Below are positions 22,350-33,712 of a stretch of 64,000 bases of DNA, one piece after another. The notes beneath the pieces were generated by a model that was not told the origin of the DNA, searched no databases, and worked only from the letters and a program-made list of their open reading frames with translations. How positions within the stretch are numbered: position 1 is the stretch's first letter; every line of letters starts with the position of its first letter. This DNA is from Chionoecetes opilio (Eukaryota; Arthropoda; Malacostraca; Decapoda; Majidae). The translations under genes and the position numbers were made by a program. The stretch covers positions 27,501 through 91,500 of the forward strand of contig JACEEZ010001165.1 in NCBI GenBank assembly GCA_016584305.1, read 5' to 3'.

Positions 22350-22377
22350 ACGTGCCCTTCTTTTCCCAGAAGGGCAC
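22350..22377. repeat. Small hairpin at the centre of the long-TIR element
   Basis: CGTGCCCTTCT, six-base loop, AGAAGGGCACG: an 11-bp perfect stem. It is the inner fold of a nested set of palindromes. Confidence 0.85.
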
Positions 22378-22694
22378 GTGTGCGTATGATAGTGATGAGG
22401 TAGCTGTGGCCGTGATCATTTATAGGAAAACGGTATGAGTCGGAAAAAGACTAAGGGTGAAATGGAGCGGGGATTCAAGAGCAGAGTAAGAACGAAGAGG
22501 GTCATATACAGCTTTCCTGGTTGAGATAATACCCAAACAAAACCAGACAGCACTTAAGCAACAGCCAATTACGCTGGAACAGGTAAACTGTTTGTGATAA
22601 ACAACATACCATAATTAGCAGTATACTTCGGGTTATCTGCCATTATAGACAAGTAATAGTGCATGGCGTATTATTTATGTACAACACAAGTGGC

Positions 22695-22709
22695 AGAGAG
22701 AGAGAGAGA

Positions 22710-22770
<61 letters not shown>
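22695..22770. repeat. (GA)n microsatellite
   Basis: GA tract inside the right inverted repeat of the element at 21636-23154. Confidence 0.95.
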
Positions 22771-23279
22771 CGGTAAATGGAAGAGTGAGGGGAAGGTGGT
22801 GTACACATTCCCCCTCAAAGGTGGTGGGGGTGGGTATCGAGTACGGAGGGAGGAAGCAAGGAGGGGGGAGGGAGGGGGCCCCCCGGGGGGGGGGAAAAAG
22901 GGGAGGAGAGGGCGTGGCTTTGAACACGTCACAAGTACGTCACCTCAAAACTTCCACTGTCCGAAGTATACCAGCTCTACCAGCTTCGCCGGAAAAGCCA
23001 AAAGTAAACTCCTCATTAAACACAATGGCAATGCACTCTTCTGCCATAATATTAGGGAAACACGGTTTCAGACAAGCTGTGCCAAACTGTCATTTGATCC
23101 GACTGTTTTGAGAAGTTATTGCGAAAAAACGAGGCTCGGGGGGTCTGAAATGGATAGACATAAATAATATAGTGATAGGTGTAGTGTTATAATAAAATTG
23201 GTTAAAATAAACAGATGCAACGTATTTACAACTTTATACAGCTTTGTGCTTAGTCTAACGAATCTATTATGTTGTGTTG

Positions 23280-23366
23280 GTGGTGGGTGTGTGTTGTGTG
23301 TGTGTGGTGTGTGTGGGGTGTATGTGTGTGTGTGTGTATGTGGGGTGTTGTTTGTTGTGTGTGTAA
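23280..23366. repeat. (GT)n microsatellite
   Basis: GT-rich tract just left of the palindrome axis, mirrored by the CA tract at 23526-23633. Confidence 0.93.
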
Positions 23367-23386
23367 TATTGTTGGAAAGGAACTTA

Positions 23387-23495
23387 ATGTGTTGCGGGGA
23401 CATCCGTGAAGCGTGGATTCCCGCCAGCGGGCTGAGTCTTGAGCTCGCTATGGCGGGAAACTCTATCGCTTCCAACGAGGATTGTCCCGCAACAC
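23387..23495. other. Palindrome axis, inside a truncated LTR
   Basis: TGTTGCGGGGACATCC at the left and its complement at the right converge on GCGGGCT-GAGTCTTG-AGCTCGC (23427-23448). The 16-base start matches the LTR of the gypsy element at 39.2-43.8 kb. There the LTR continues past GAGTCTTG into CTCCGCGTCTGTCC; here it turns back on itself. Confidence 0.8.
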
Positions 23496-23521
23496 AGTAA
23501 AATGTTCCTTTAAACCAAACA

Positions 23522-23525
<4 letters not shown>

Positions 23526-23552
<27 letters not shown>

Positions 23553-23633
23553 ATACACACCACACAACATACACACCACACACACACACACACACACACA
23601 CACCACACAAAACACACACACACACACAACATA
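23526..23633. repeat. (CA)n microsatellite
   Basis: CA tract just right of the axis. Confidence 0.95.
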
Positions 23634-23743
23634 ATAGATTCGTAGACTAAGCACAAAGCTGTATAAAGTTGTAATATACGTTGCCAATCTGTATCTTACA
23701 ATTTTATGATAAAATACAGCAAATCATATATTATTATGTACTA

Positions 23744-24159
23744 TCCATTTCAGACCCCACGAGCGCATCGTTTTTACGCAAATAAATTCAAACAAAACAG
23801 TCGGATCAAAATGACCAGTTTGGCAAGATTGTCTGAAAACCGTTCCCTAAATTTATGGCAGTAGAGTGCATTGCCAATGTGCTTAAATGAGGAGTTTACA
23901 GTTTGGCTTTTCCGGCGAAGCTGGTAAGAGCTGAGTATACATCGGACAGTGGAAGTTGAGGTGAGTACTGTGACGTGTATCAAGCCACGCCCTCATCCTC
24001 CCACTCCCGGATTTCCCCTCCCCCCCTCCTCGCCCTCCTTCCCCCCCTCCCGTACCTCCATACCCAACCCCACACTTTGAGGGAAGGGGTACCCACCTTC
24101 CCCCTCACTCTTCCATACCTATCCTCCTTATGTCTCTCTCCTCTCTCTCTCTCTCTCTG

Positions 24160-24194
<35 letters not shown>

Positions 24195-24840
24195 GCCACT
24201 TGGGTTGTACATAAGATAATACGCCATGCACATAGTACTGGTCTATAATGGCAGATAACCCGAAAAGTATATGCTAAGTAGGGTAGGTTGTTATCACAAG
24301 ACAGTATACCGTTCAGCGTAATTTGCTGTGGTTAAGTGCTGTCTGAGTTTGGGTGGGGAAATTATACAAACCATGAAAGCTGATATGACACTCTTTCGTT
24401 CTTACTCTGCTCTTGAATCCCCGCTCCATTTCCACCTTATTCTTTCCGATCATAAACGTTTTCCTATAAATGACAAGCCAGCTACCTCATCCTATCATAC
24501 GCACAAACGTGCCATTTCTGGGAAAGAAGGGCACGTTGTTCTACAGCATGAAGTTCAAAAACTTTCAATGGTTGTATAATTACCAACAAAAAACGAGACA
24601 GAACGTAAAGCAACAGCCAATTACGTGGAAACCCAGGTATCACTGTCGTTTAGTGATGAACACCCTACTCATACTTGCATATACTTCGGTTTACTGCCAT
24701 TATTAGACAAGTAATATGTGCATGACGTATTATCTCATGTACAAGAAGTGCAGAGAGAGAGAGAGAGGAGCGGAGGGAGAGATAGCGAGAGAGGAGGAGA
24801 GAGAGAGAGAGGAGGAGAGGAGCAGATGAGAGCGAGAGAC

Positions 24841-24888
<48 letters not shown>

Positions 24889-25285
24889 AATGAGAGACGA
24901 GAGAGAGAGAGATGGGAAGAGTGTGGGGGAAGGTGGGGTACCACCTTCCCCCTCAAAGGTGCGTGGGATGGGTATGGAGTTACGGGGGGGAGAAGCAAGG
25001 AGGGATGGAGCGGAAGCCGGGAGGGGAGGATGAGGGCATGGCTGATGATACACTTCCAAGTAAGTCACCTCAAACCTTCCCCTATCCGAATGTATACGCG
25101 GGCCTTTACCAGCTTCGCCGTACAAGCAAGAGTAAACTCCTTCATAAAACATAATATAGCAATGCACTCTACTTGCCATAAACTAGGGGACGGTGTAGGA
25201 CAAGCTGTGCCAAACCGTCATTTGATCCGAACTGTTTGTCAGAAGTATTTGCAAAAAAACGATGCCTCATGGGGTCTGAAATGGA
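23744..25285. mobile_element. Long-TIR (foldback) DNA element, right arm
   Basis: Mirror copy of 21636-23154, with TCCATTTCAGACCCC at the left, GGGGTCTGAAATGGA at the right and TA on both sides. CT tract at 24131-24196, GA tract at 24752-24912. The central hairpin region at about 24503-24540 is less perfect. Confidence 0.8.
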
Positions 25286-25564
25286 TAGTAGTGTATATGG
25301 ATTTCAAAATTGTAAGAAACATTGAGGTTAATGTGTCAATATCTTTTACAAATTTCAATATATGTACATTTTCCAATGAATTGTTTATATTCCGGTAGCT
25401 TGCCATTTTGGCTTAAGAATTCATATGATAGCTTCTACAAACTAAAGCAACTAATTTGACATCAGTAAAAGATATCAAAAGGTTCCATTACGATCTGAAA
25501 GAAAAAAAATGTATACCTAACTTAACATGACAGATTTGTGCGTTGTCATATACGAGGGAATGGA

Positions 25565-25587
25565 CACACTCTCCTTCTTTCTCTCAA

Positions 25588-25652
<65 letters not shown>

Positions 25653-25675
25653 ATCTCTCTCCTTCTCTCTCTCTC

Positions 25676-25717
<42 letters not shown>

Positions 25718-25757
25718 CTCTCTCTCTTCTCTCTCTCTCTCTCTCCTCTCTCTCTCT
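25565..25757. repeat. (CT)n microsatellite
   Basis: CT tract ending at the conserved TGCCATGGGGCATGTTTTTCG, mirror of 21110-21295. Confidence 0.97.
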
Positions 25758-26506
25758 GCCTGCCATGGGGCATGTTTTTCGATAACACAGCGGATGAAAA
25801 GGACATGAAGCATAAACATCAGTTAGTCGTAACAAGATTATTAATTAACAAAAAAGTAACAGAGCAAAATCTATGTTACTAAGGGTTTTAAGGTTATAAT
25901 TAAAAGATAAGTAAGGGTACTCTTGGCCACCTCTTAAGACTCAAAATTTAATTATAAAGATCTGGTAGTGCAAAGGATGATCGAATATTAAACCATTATT
26001 TTGGAATTAGTTTTCGCGGAAACCCAATGCATCTAACCATAATGGCAAAGGGTCTTATTGAAGACCTAAAACACGTTGTAAAACTTTGGTTAAGCCCCTG
26101 AATTACCCCAACGCTGATAAAAACGCGTCTTCTCTTCCATTATGGTGTGGGAAACTCATGTTTCCAATCAGCTGGGAGACATTTGGCGGAGTCAGGTGGC
26201 ATCATTGATAGATGACTTTCTTTCTTACACCACTTGGACAGGGACATCTATTGAGGATGTTGCAGGAGGGCTGGCACACAAAGCAGATGATCAGACCAAA
26301 TCATGAGCTGTAGTGAACAAAGTAGCCAGCGCGTGCCAGTGTGTCTATAGGAAAGGTCAGAACGTCTCTTTAATTCATCATTATGGTCTACCACGATCGA
26401 CCTAATCAAGCTTTGGATCAACGGTACCTGTGAAATAGGATAGAAGTGTATGTGATGTTCAAAATGTGAATTTTAAAATTAAGTAATGCTTTTTTTTTTC
26501 TGCAAT
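25758..26506. other. Conserved arm sequence without recognised gene
   Basis: Mirrored at about 20366-21109 and repeated at about 45958-46715 (third copy). No reading frame is kept in all three, and no protein family was recognised. Confidence 0.5.
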
Positions 26507-27545
26507 GATTAGTGGTGGACGACATAACCGCAACGCAACCGCATTACACCGCACAAAAATTCACAACCCAACCGCACAGCATTATTAGACAGTCGTCACA
26601 AAACCGCCAAAACGCAACCGCAACCACCGTTTCATAAAGGCGGTTGCGGTGTTGAAAGCTTAGCATAGAGAGTATGCACGTGACGTCATGATTGATAAAA
26701 AATAACATAGCGACTCTGGACGGAGGCTGGCCGAGGAACCCGGGAAAAAAAGTTTATCCATAGTAATTTATCTCCCACCATATACATTAGCAGTATAAAT
26801 GATAGAATGTTCTCTTCGGAAATGTGTATTCATAACATTATCCCATAAAACACAGGACAGACACACTAAATAAATGCTTTAGAGCCTCTGAAGACATATG
26901 CATGAACTTAGAATTTCACTTAAACGTGTCGCGTTTTAAAACTTGGAGACCAAAACTTACTTATAACATGGGCATCTCAGGAGAAGCGAAATGGATTAAC
27001 TTTCATTGATAATATTTCGTCTTTGATAACTGAATTAGCCACAATGCATACATTAGCGTTAACTAAAAAATATTCATCATCAATCGGGGTATAAGCCGAC
27101 GCGCTGCCCTCCTCGTCAGTATCACCACTTATGTAAGCAGCTGAGCGAAGGTTCTCTTCTCCGGCCTCCGCTTCGCTCTCACACCGCAGTCATCGCTCCT
27201 CGCAAAACACACAGTAGCACAACTCATATTATTAACTACTTTGAAATAGGACCTATTCTTTCATTAATTGTATTTAAGTTAGAATATCTTTATTATTGGA
27301 AAGCACATATAATTTATTGCATTTGTGTGTTGCAAACTTGTGTTCTAACACAGGTAATTGAGATATATTATGTACAAGTGGGCTAAACGCACTTAACGTC
27401 ATATTCCAGTTAAAGAAACTGCATTTTTCCTAGATATGATACCGCAGCCGCAACTTGCAACGCAACTGCGGTTGTAGAAAACGACAACCGGAAACACAAC
27501 CGCAATCATGGTGTGAAAAAACCGACCACTCGATCCATCACTATT
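26507..27545. mobile_element. ACCGC-rich DNA element, right arm
   Basis: Mirror of 19330-20365. AACCGCAACGCAACCGC-type units are clustered at 26530-26650 and 27430-27510; the ends are TAGTGGTGGA-CGA and TCGATCCATCACTA. A conserved core includes CTCGGCC-type GC-rich DNA and a TGAGCGA..GTTCTCT..CCGGCCTCCGC block near 27140. No ORF. Confidence 0.5.
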
Positions 27546-27599
27546 ATAACCACATTGACTAGCATAGTGATTGACACACTATGCAATAACAGAAGCAAA

Positions 27600-27720
27600 C
27601 AACTATTATATCGTAAAAGTACTTATACAACTAACCTTTTATACTACTGCTCACTTATTACTACTACTTACTACGTTTTAACTAATACTACAAATACTAC
27701 TTTATTTTACATCGTAAATT
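27600..27720. repeat. (TAC)n/(TAG)n-rich tract
   Basis: ACTACTACT-type units, mirror of 19190-19262. Confidence 0.75.
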
Positions 27721-27839
27721 GACTGGCCAAGGACAAAAAAAAAGCTACAAAACGGCCTCCTTAGTTGCCAGGTCCATATAAAGTAGACTGTAAGAGGAAC
27801 ATAGAAATGGGGTGGCACTTTAGTTCGGGAGGTGTCTTG

Positions 27840-29102
27840 TACTTCTTTTCTTGAAAGAAAAGTTAAGTCTGTAGGAAGGTGGAAAAAATAGAAAGAGGAA
27901 GTTACAGTAAATGGGTGAAGACTTGGAGATACTGTTTAACTCGGCATAGGAAGATAGACAGAATAGGCGTGAAAATTAGTAGAAGCCTTGTGCAGCGAGC
28001 CGCAGCAGACAGAGAGGCATGCAGTTAGCATGTCAGAAGTGCAAAAGTACGATACTAGTGGTAGAAGATAGCATGAGAAGCAGCATCTACGGCAGTGATT
28101 AAGGATTGAAGACAGTCATTGGAGGAACGGGAGTTGATGAGACAAATAGTTTCGATTATACCCTGTGTAAAAAGAGCTGTATGAGTGGATCCCCAAAATT
28201 AATGGGACTACTCTTACATACATGCACATTTGGCGAATAAGTTGGTTGAGTCGAGTGAACATAGTGAGGAACATGTATGAAGACACTAGAGCAAAAATTA
28301 TGCTAGTAATATGTAGAAAACAAATTAGGGGAGGGGAGTGAGAGAGGGTGTTAGGCAAGGAGTATTCTACCTCAACACTTGTGTAGTCTGTAGGCTGAGG
28401 AACTGGCAGTAAGGATGAGAAAAAATGGATTGCAGGAGCGAGAGTAAGGAGTGACAAAATACGTTGATGATTGTATGCAGATGATAGGATAGTTTAAGAG
28501 TGAGTCGGTGAGGAACTCTAAGAGCCCTTTAGAGTTATAAATGTGTATGGGAGAGACTTGGAGTAAGATCTAGAAGTAGGAAGGTAAGGTATGAAGTAAA
28601 TAGGTCCGAGGATGAGAGAAACGCTACATGGAGACGGAGGGAATGAATTTAGAGCAAAATGTGAATATAAGTACAGTTAGGGAGTGCACGAGTTCAAATG
28701 GATGTGAAAAAGCAAAGTATGAAAAGATCAGCCAGTTAAATCATTTGGTTGGTCGACTTGGTGAGTGCTGCAAAGATGAGCGCAACAAGTATGATGTGAT
28801 GAGTGAAAGTATGGAAGAGTGTGGCTTACACCGCATTCTGTATGATGGATGTGATTGCGTTGAATGAGAGTGAAATAGAAGAAATAGGAGTGGGGACAGA
28901 ATAGCAGAGCAGAAATGGCACTGAATGCACCTAGGTATGCAGCGATAGAAGGTTTGAGAGGTGCCAGGATGGAGTACATTTAGAGAGAGAGATACATAAG
29001 CGACTCTTAGGTAGAGATATAACATTAGACTGGGAACGAATAGAGGACACAAGATTAGCACTAAAAGTTACCTGTAGAGACCAAGCAGCAGTAGAATGGT
29101 GT
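27840..29102 (+). pseudogene. LINE ORF2 reverse transcriptase (right arm), front half
   Basis: Plus-strand landmarks: IVRNMYEDTRAK (about 28251), VRSDKI, then YADD at 28474-28485, EVEY-like sequence, NGCEKAKYEKISQLNHLVGRLGE (about 28697-28765; conserved post-RT segment), NKYDVM, then YAAIEGLRGA near 28937-28965 and a WSTFRER-like end near the LTR. Reverse transcription by target priming is the family role. Stops and shifts interrupt it throughout. The Ty3 element at 29103 splits it; the remainder resumes at 33713. Confidence 0.82.
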
Positions 29103-29288
29103 TGTAATGGTTTGAGCTTCAGTTCCGAAGCTTTGTTTGTTCATGTGATTCGGGGATTCAGTCAGGGCTTCATGGTTATTATTCGTGTTTACTCCATACT
29201 GACGAAATTAAACCCGTGCAGTATGGCTCGCACACGGCTGACGCTACACCTGCGTTGTCTGCCTCATCTCACTCGGCCGCACATGACA
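29103..29288 (+). repeat. 5' LTR of the right-arm Ty3/gypsy element
   Basis: 186 bp. TGTAATGG start, ACATGACA end. Contains CTTCAGTTCCGAAGC and GTATGGCTCGCACA blocks shared with the other three LTRs of this family. Confidence 0.88.
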
Positions 29289-29339
29289 TGGGGCAGCTAG
29301 AGGAGTCCCCACGGGCTGTCAGTGACGTTCAAATTAAAA

Positions 29340-30095
29340 TCACTGCAGCATGAGTGGCATGGACGGGCATCACCGTGCCAGCACTCGATGGGACGCTGAG
29401 GACCTGCCCACGGCTTTCCGGCGCTTTCGCAACTATTGTGAACCACGTCTCAATGGGCCGCTTGCGGAACAAAACGACGGAGGCTAAAGCTTCGTACCTT
29501 ATGCTGTGGCCGGGCCTGTGGAAAATAGAACTATTGGAAACATTTAGTTAACGAAAAAACAGAAAAAGAGAGTGAACTGTATCCTCGATCCGTTTTTGAG
29601 GACCCACTGGTGCCACCGAAAACAAACTTGCGTTGGCAGTTACAACTTACGAAGCTGAAAGCAAACATGAAGTGAGTCCTACGACAACTTATCGCACGTC
29701 TGCGGATACAAGCCGACAAGGTTAATTGGGAGCCTCTAAGGTGAAGATCTTGAAACAGTTAATAGCCGGTGCGACACACGAGAAAGGCAGGAAAAACTGC
29801 TAGCTAAGACGAAAAGTTCACCTTAGATAACGCCATTGAACTTGTGTCCGTACCAAATTCGAGGCCACACGGCCCACATGGCAGAGTTCGTAGGAAAAAG
29901 CCTCAAATAATTGCTGTTCGAACCTCAACAGTGAATCGTGTGGTCGCAGGCAGCAGGCACAAATGGATGTTCCATACTGCGACAACTCACCCGGTTACGA
30001 TCGCTCCCAGGCCCTGATAGCAGCGCAGAATCAATTTGCAGGTATTGTGGTAAGGAGGGACATGGGCAGCCGGTGTCGGGGTGAGCTGTATCAAA
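29340..30095 (+). pseudogene. Ty3/gypsy gag (right arm, broken)
   Basis: The plus strand carries a TAFRRFRNYCEPRLNGPLAEQN stretch split by indels (near 29412-29480), the capsid-like segment of arthropod gypsy Gag, and CRYCGKEGHG near 30037-30075, the first part of a CCHC zinc knuckle whose last Cys is lost to indels. Confidence 0.8.
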
Positions 30096-30739
30096 ACCGT
30101 GAACAGTCCTTCCCTCTGTGCCTACGCACCATCCCTCGTGAGTATCGAAACGTGATACGCAGACACAGCCTCACGAGCCATCCATGAAGTATTGAGCCAC
30201 AGCTGGTAAGTGATGAGGAACAGTTGATGGCGATTCTGTCCGCATATGCAGCACACAACCACGGGGGAAGAAAAAGAGGCATTTGTTGACGTCCATGTTA
30301 CCATCCCCAGCAGCCAGGCAGCCACATATGCACGCCAAGCTGAACAGGGCAGATGGTAACATACACCTACGCTGCTAAAAATGTTCCGCCAGGATTATCG
30401 CTGCAGAGGAGAAAATCCGGATTTTCAGCCTACAATGACTACCAGATACCTCACATGGCTCTGTAACATGAACATACAGCATGGCTCTGTGACTGTGTGT
30501 GGACACAATTTTATGTCGTTGCTACAGACAGCCCCTATTATAACTTGGCCTGCCGACGTGTGAAACAGCTTGGTGTGGTTCAATTATCCATACTCACGAC
30601 GCTTTAACGAATCGTCACCGCATAAAAGGGCTGTCACACAATCAGGTAAACGAGCCAATTAGAACAACGAATACTACGCCACTCTACCCCGACGTTTCGA
30701 GTCTTGGCCAGTTCAAGGTACCACACATAGAGTGGACCA

Positions 30740-33345
30740 AGCTCCTCTAGGTCCGGCTGTCGTTCACGCCCCCGAAAATGCCCCATACACCTTCGTACAG
30801 ACTTGGAAAAGGAATGGATCGCATGCTGAACTTAGAGTGATAGCAAAAGGGATGAACAACAGAAGTGGAGGTTCTAGCCTCGTCGTTCGCTCGAAAAGAT
30901 AAGGCTCATGATGTGTGAGCGGACCACCAAAGACCGAATAGAGCCACCCAAAACGGCTCATCACGCTTAAAACCGAGAAGAAGTCACACACCAGTTATCC
31001 GGCTCCACCTTGTTCACGAAAATTGGATTGCACTCTCGGGTATGGTGTGTAGTGATCGACGAAGAGTCTAGTAAAGGCCAAACGACCCAACCCCACCGTT
31101 TGGAATGTACTGCTTTATAAGGAATGCCGTTTGGGTGGGGTGCTCTCCAGATGTATTTCAGAAAGAAAAGGACGAAATACTGAAGGGTTGAGTGGGGTAA
31201 TCAGCATTGCAGACGGACAGTGTGGTTCAAGGGAAGGACCAAATCGAAGCACGACCAACGGCTACACCAGTTAATGATGAGGAGCAACGAGAGCGGTGGG
31301 CTTGTGTTTAAACTTTCTAATGTGTCACGTAGGCTGAAGGAGTGACTTTCTTCGGACACTGCTACCAATCGTCAGGAGGAGTCACCAGACTCCTCAAAAA
31401 TATCAGCTATCAGTCACTAACGGGCACCCAACAACAGCGCAGAACTACGTTCATTTCTTGGCCTGTGCACTACGTTTCAAGTTACATCCACGATTTCAGG
31501 ACTTTAACACATCGCCCTGCGGCAAAACTGCTCAAAGAAGATGCAATCTACCAATGTCTCACGAGCATCAGTCTGACGTCGAACGTTAAAAAGCACCATA
31601 TAGCTGAGACAACACTGTTCGTACCGCCCAGAGTACCTGTTAACGCGAGGTGGACGCATCGAGTATCGATATCGGTGCCGTTTGCAGGCAGGATGGGCGG
31701 CCGGTGTGTCGCATCTAAAAGCCTCATCACAGGAGCCGGAACAACGATACGCAAATATAGAACGGAGATGGCTGGGCGGTCGCTTCGGATGTGAGAGAGT
31801 TCGCACCTACCATACGGTCGGCCATTCACTGACAAACGACCTAAACCCTTGAAAATGGGTCAACCAAAAGTATTATATAGTGCCCCAGCTCCCCCCACCC
31901 CCGTTGCAGCGCATGCTACTACGGCTCTTGATACGATGGTCACAGTGCCGTAAAAGGCCAGGCCGTATGATGATCGCTTCGGACGCACTTCACGCCTCCC
32001 TGCAGACCGTGGGGTTGCCCGTCCCGATGAACATGGAAGTGAGGGTCGACCTTCTTCACTTCTCACGGAGCGACTAGAGGAGCTAACGGCGCGCAACAGC
32101 AAGTGAAGAGGTACTATCATGGTGCGACGCATTATTGGGATGGATGGCCGGATCGGCGGTGCCAGTTGAACCAACAGATACGCGACTACTGGAGTGTCAG
32201 GACGCGTTTGTGATAGATGACGGAGTTCATACTGAAGGAACGCAGCCCGTCAACCGATGAAGCTACTACGTGCGTGGTACATCGAAAGCTCCATGATCGT
32301 CACCAGGGGCGCCGTGGAAAAAATGGAACTCCGTGCCAGGACGCCGTGTAATTGGCCCGGATGCGTTAACGGACATCGAGAGTTTAAGTAAACGCCTGCC
32401 AACCCTGCCAGTTTCACCGCCCAGGAAACGAACTGCATGGAGCTAACGCCGGATAAACAGACATCCAGTACCCCAGGGCCGTGCAAGATGTCAGTACAGA
32501 CCTGGTGTACTACAACAGTCATAATTATATCTTGTAGTTGATCATTATGCCTCTATGTATTTGTATATAAATTGACATAGAGACGAACCAGCGCGACGTA
32601 ATAGAGATACTGATGCAGCTCATGCCGCAGAAATGCCCGCCAAACAACCCTCTATCAGACAACGGACCGCAATTTTTTGACAGCCGTTGAGTTTGCCAAC
32701 TTTGCCGCAAGATTTGAGTTCCGGCACACCACATCCTCGCCCCCGGCTTACCACCACAGAGACATTACGGCATCGCTGAACGTCAGGCACGGATACGTGA
32801 ACGATATTAAAAGAAGGTAATGGCAACAACGCATTTTACAGAGGATTACGCTCGCTTAGAAGCACGCCTTGGACGCCACACAGGCCATCACCTGCCGAGA
32901 TGCTGCTCGGAGAAGGTTGACACCCTTCCGCGGCGCGCGTGGTGGGCAGCAGAACCACCGTACGTGGAGCTCGAGCGGCGCCGGGAACAAACAAACGACG
33001 CAACTTTAACGCGCGCCGTTCAACGTCAGACGCCTGTACGGGCGTTCGAGTTGGGGATCCTGTGATTGAGGTACGTAATGCGGAGAGCAAACGAGTGCGC
33101 CCGCTACAGTCGTAGATAAGATCACACACCTGCATCAATACACGTTACAACTAAAGCTGCAAGGAAGTCAATCCACCGAAGACGAGTGACGGCGAAACGG
33201 CAACAGAGGACAGGATGCACACGCCTCCCGCGTGGCGGAGGGAAGCATGCCTTACGCCGCACAGCCCAGATGATCCGTCCTGACCCTGGTAAGGGACACG
33301 CGAGGGCTGTATCAGCCGCCCTCAGAACGTCTACAGTATTAATTT
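30740..33345 (+). pseudogene. Ty3/gypsy pol (right arm, broken)
   Basis: Landmarks left to right: PYTFVQTWKRNG-like RT start (30785); VVIDEESSK after CTCTCGGGTATGG (RT palm, about 31030-31070); FFGHCYQSSGGV, ISWPVHYVSSYI and LLKEDAIYQC (RT connection, 31350-31560); ETTLF-PPRVPV-VE-D and GRMGGR (RNase H, 31600-31700); a zinc-finger-like region near 32350; SDNGPQFF at 32655-32678 (integrase second Asp); TTSSPAYHH at about 32727-32756; RSTPWTPHRPSPAEMLLG-type end at 32850-32900; C-terminus to about 33345. The domain order defines Ty3/gypsy. Frames change every 50-150 bases. Confidence 0.88.
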
Positions 33346-33519
33346 TATGTATGGTTAACTTATGTTTAAACCTTGCATTGATGTTTTAAGGGGATTCGAG
33401 TTCAGATAGATTTTGTCAGTTCGCATATGTGAGCTTCAAAAACCTAAAGTATTTTGATTCTTATCGAGGCATAGACTTATGAATGTTTTATGTTACTCTT
33501 TTAAAATTGAGAAGGGAGA

Positions 33520-33712
33520 TGTAATGGTTGATGCTTCAGTTCGAACGCTTTCTTTTTTTTGTTTTCATGTGCGGATTCGTTAGGGCTCATGGTTCATTCG
33601 TATGTAATCCCATACCTTGAGGAAAATAAAACCGCTGCCGTATGGCTCGCACAGCTGACAGCTACACCATGCGTTGTCTGGCATCCTCCTCACTCGGGCA
33701 CTGTCCATGACA
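33520..33712 (+). repeat. 3' LTR of the right-arm Ty3/gypsy element
   Basis: 193 bp, preceded by purine tract GAAGGGAGA and followed by GATGG. Confidence 0.9.

Larger units (their letters stand above)
21636..23154. mobile_element. Long-TIR (foldback) DNA element, left arm (1.5 kb)
   Basis: The element starts TCCATTTCAGACCC and ends GGTCTGAAATGGA, with TA on each side (21634-21635, 23155-23156). Inverted repeats extend about 600-700 bp inwards, including CT and GA tracts, and meet in a small hairpin at 22350-22377. No transposase ORF was seen. TA flanks suggest a Tc1/mariner-type or other TA-targeting mobiliser, but the ends do not identify the superfamily. Other copies: 23744-25285 and 44109-45646. 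Confidence 0.8.
29103..33712 (+). mobile_element. Ty3/gypsy retrotransposon, right palindrome arm (4.6 kb)
   Basis: LTRs at 29103-29288 and 33520-33712 (TGTAATGG..CATGACA), primer site TGGGGCAGCTAGAGGAG at 29289, purine tract GAAGGGAGA at 33511-33519, and GATGG after the 3' LTR (33713-33717), with GAATGG (one extra base) near the 5' LTR (29094-29099). GATGG is the complement of the left-arm duplication CCATC, so this is the same insertion event as 13301-17820. Confidence 0.92.

Noticed and set aside
13301..33712. Retrovirus with envelope gene
   Set aside because: Between integrase and the 3' LTR there is no room or frame for an envelope; the domain order is that of an ordinary Ty3/gypsy retrotransposon.
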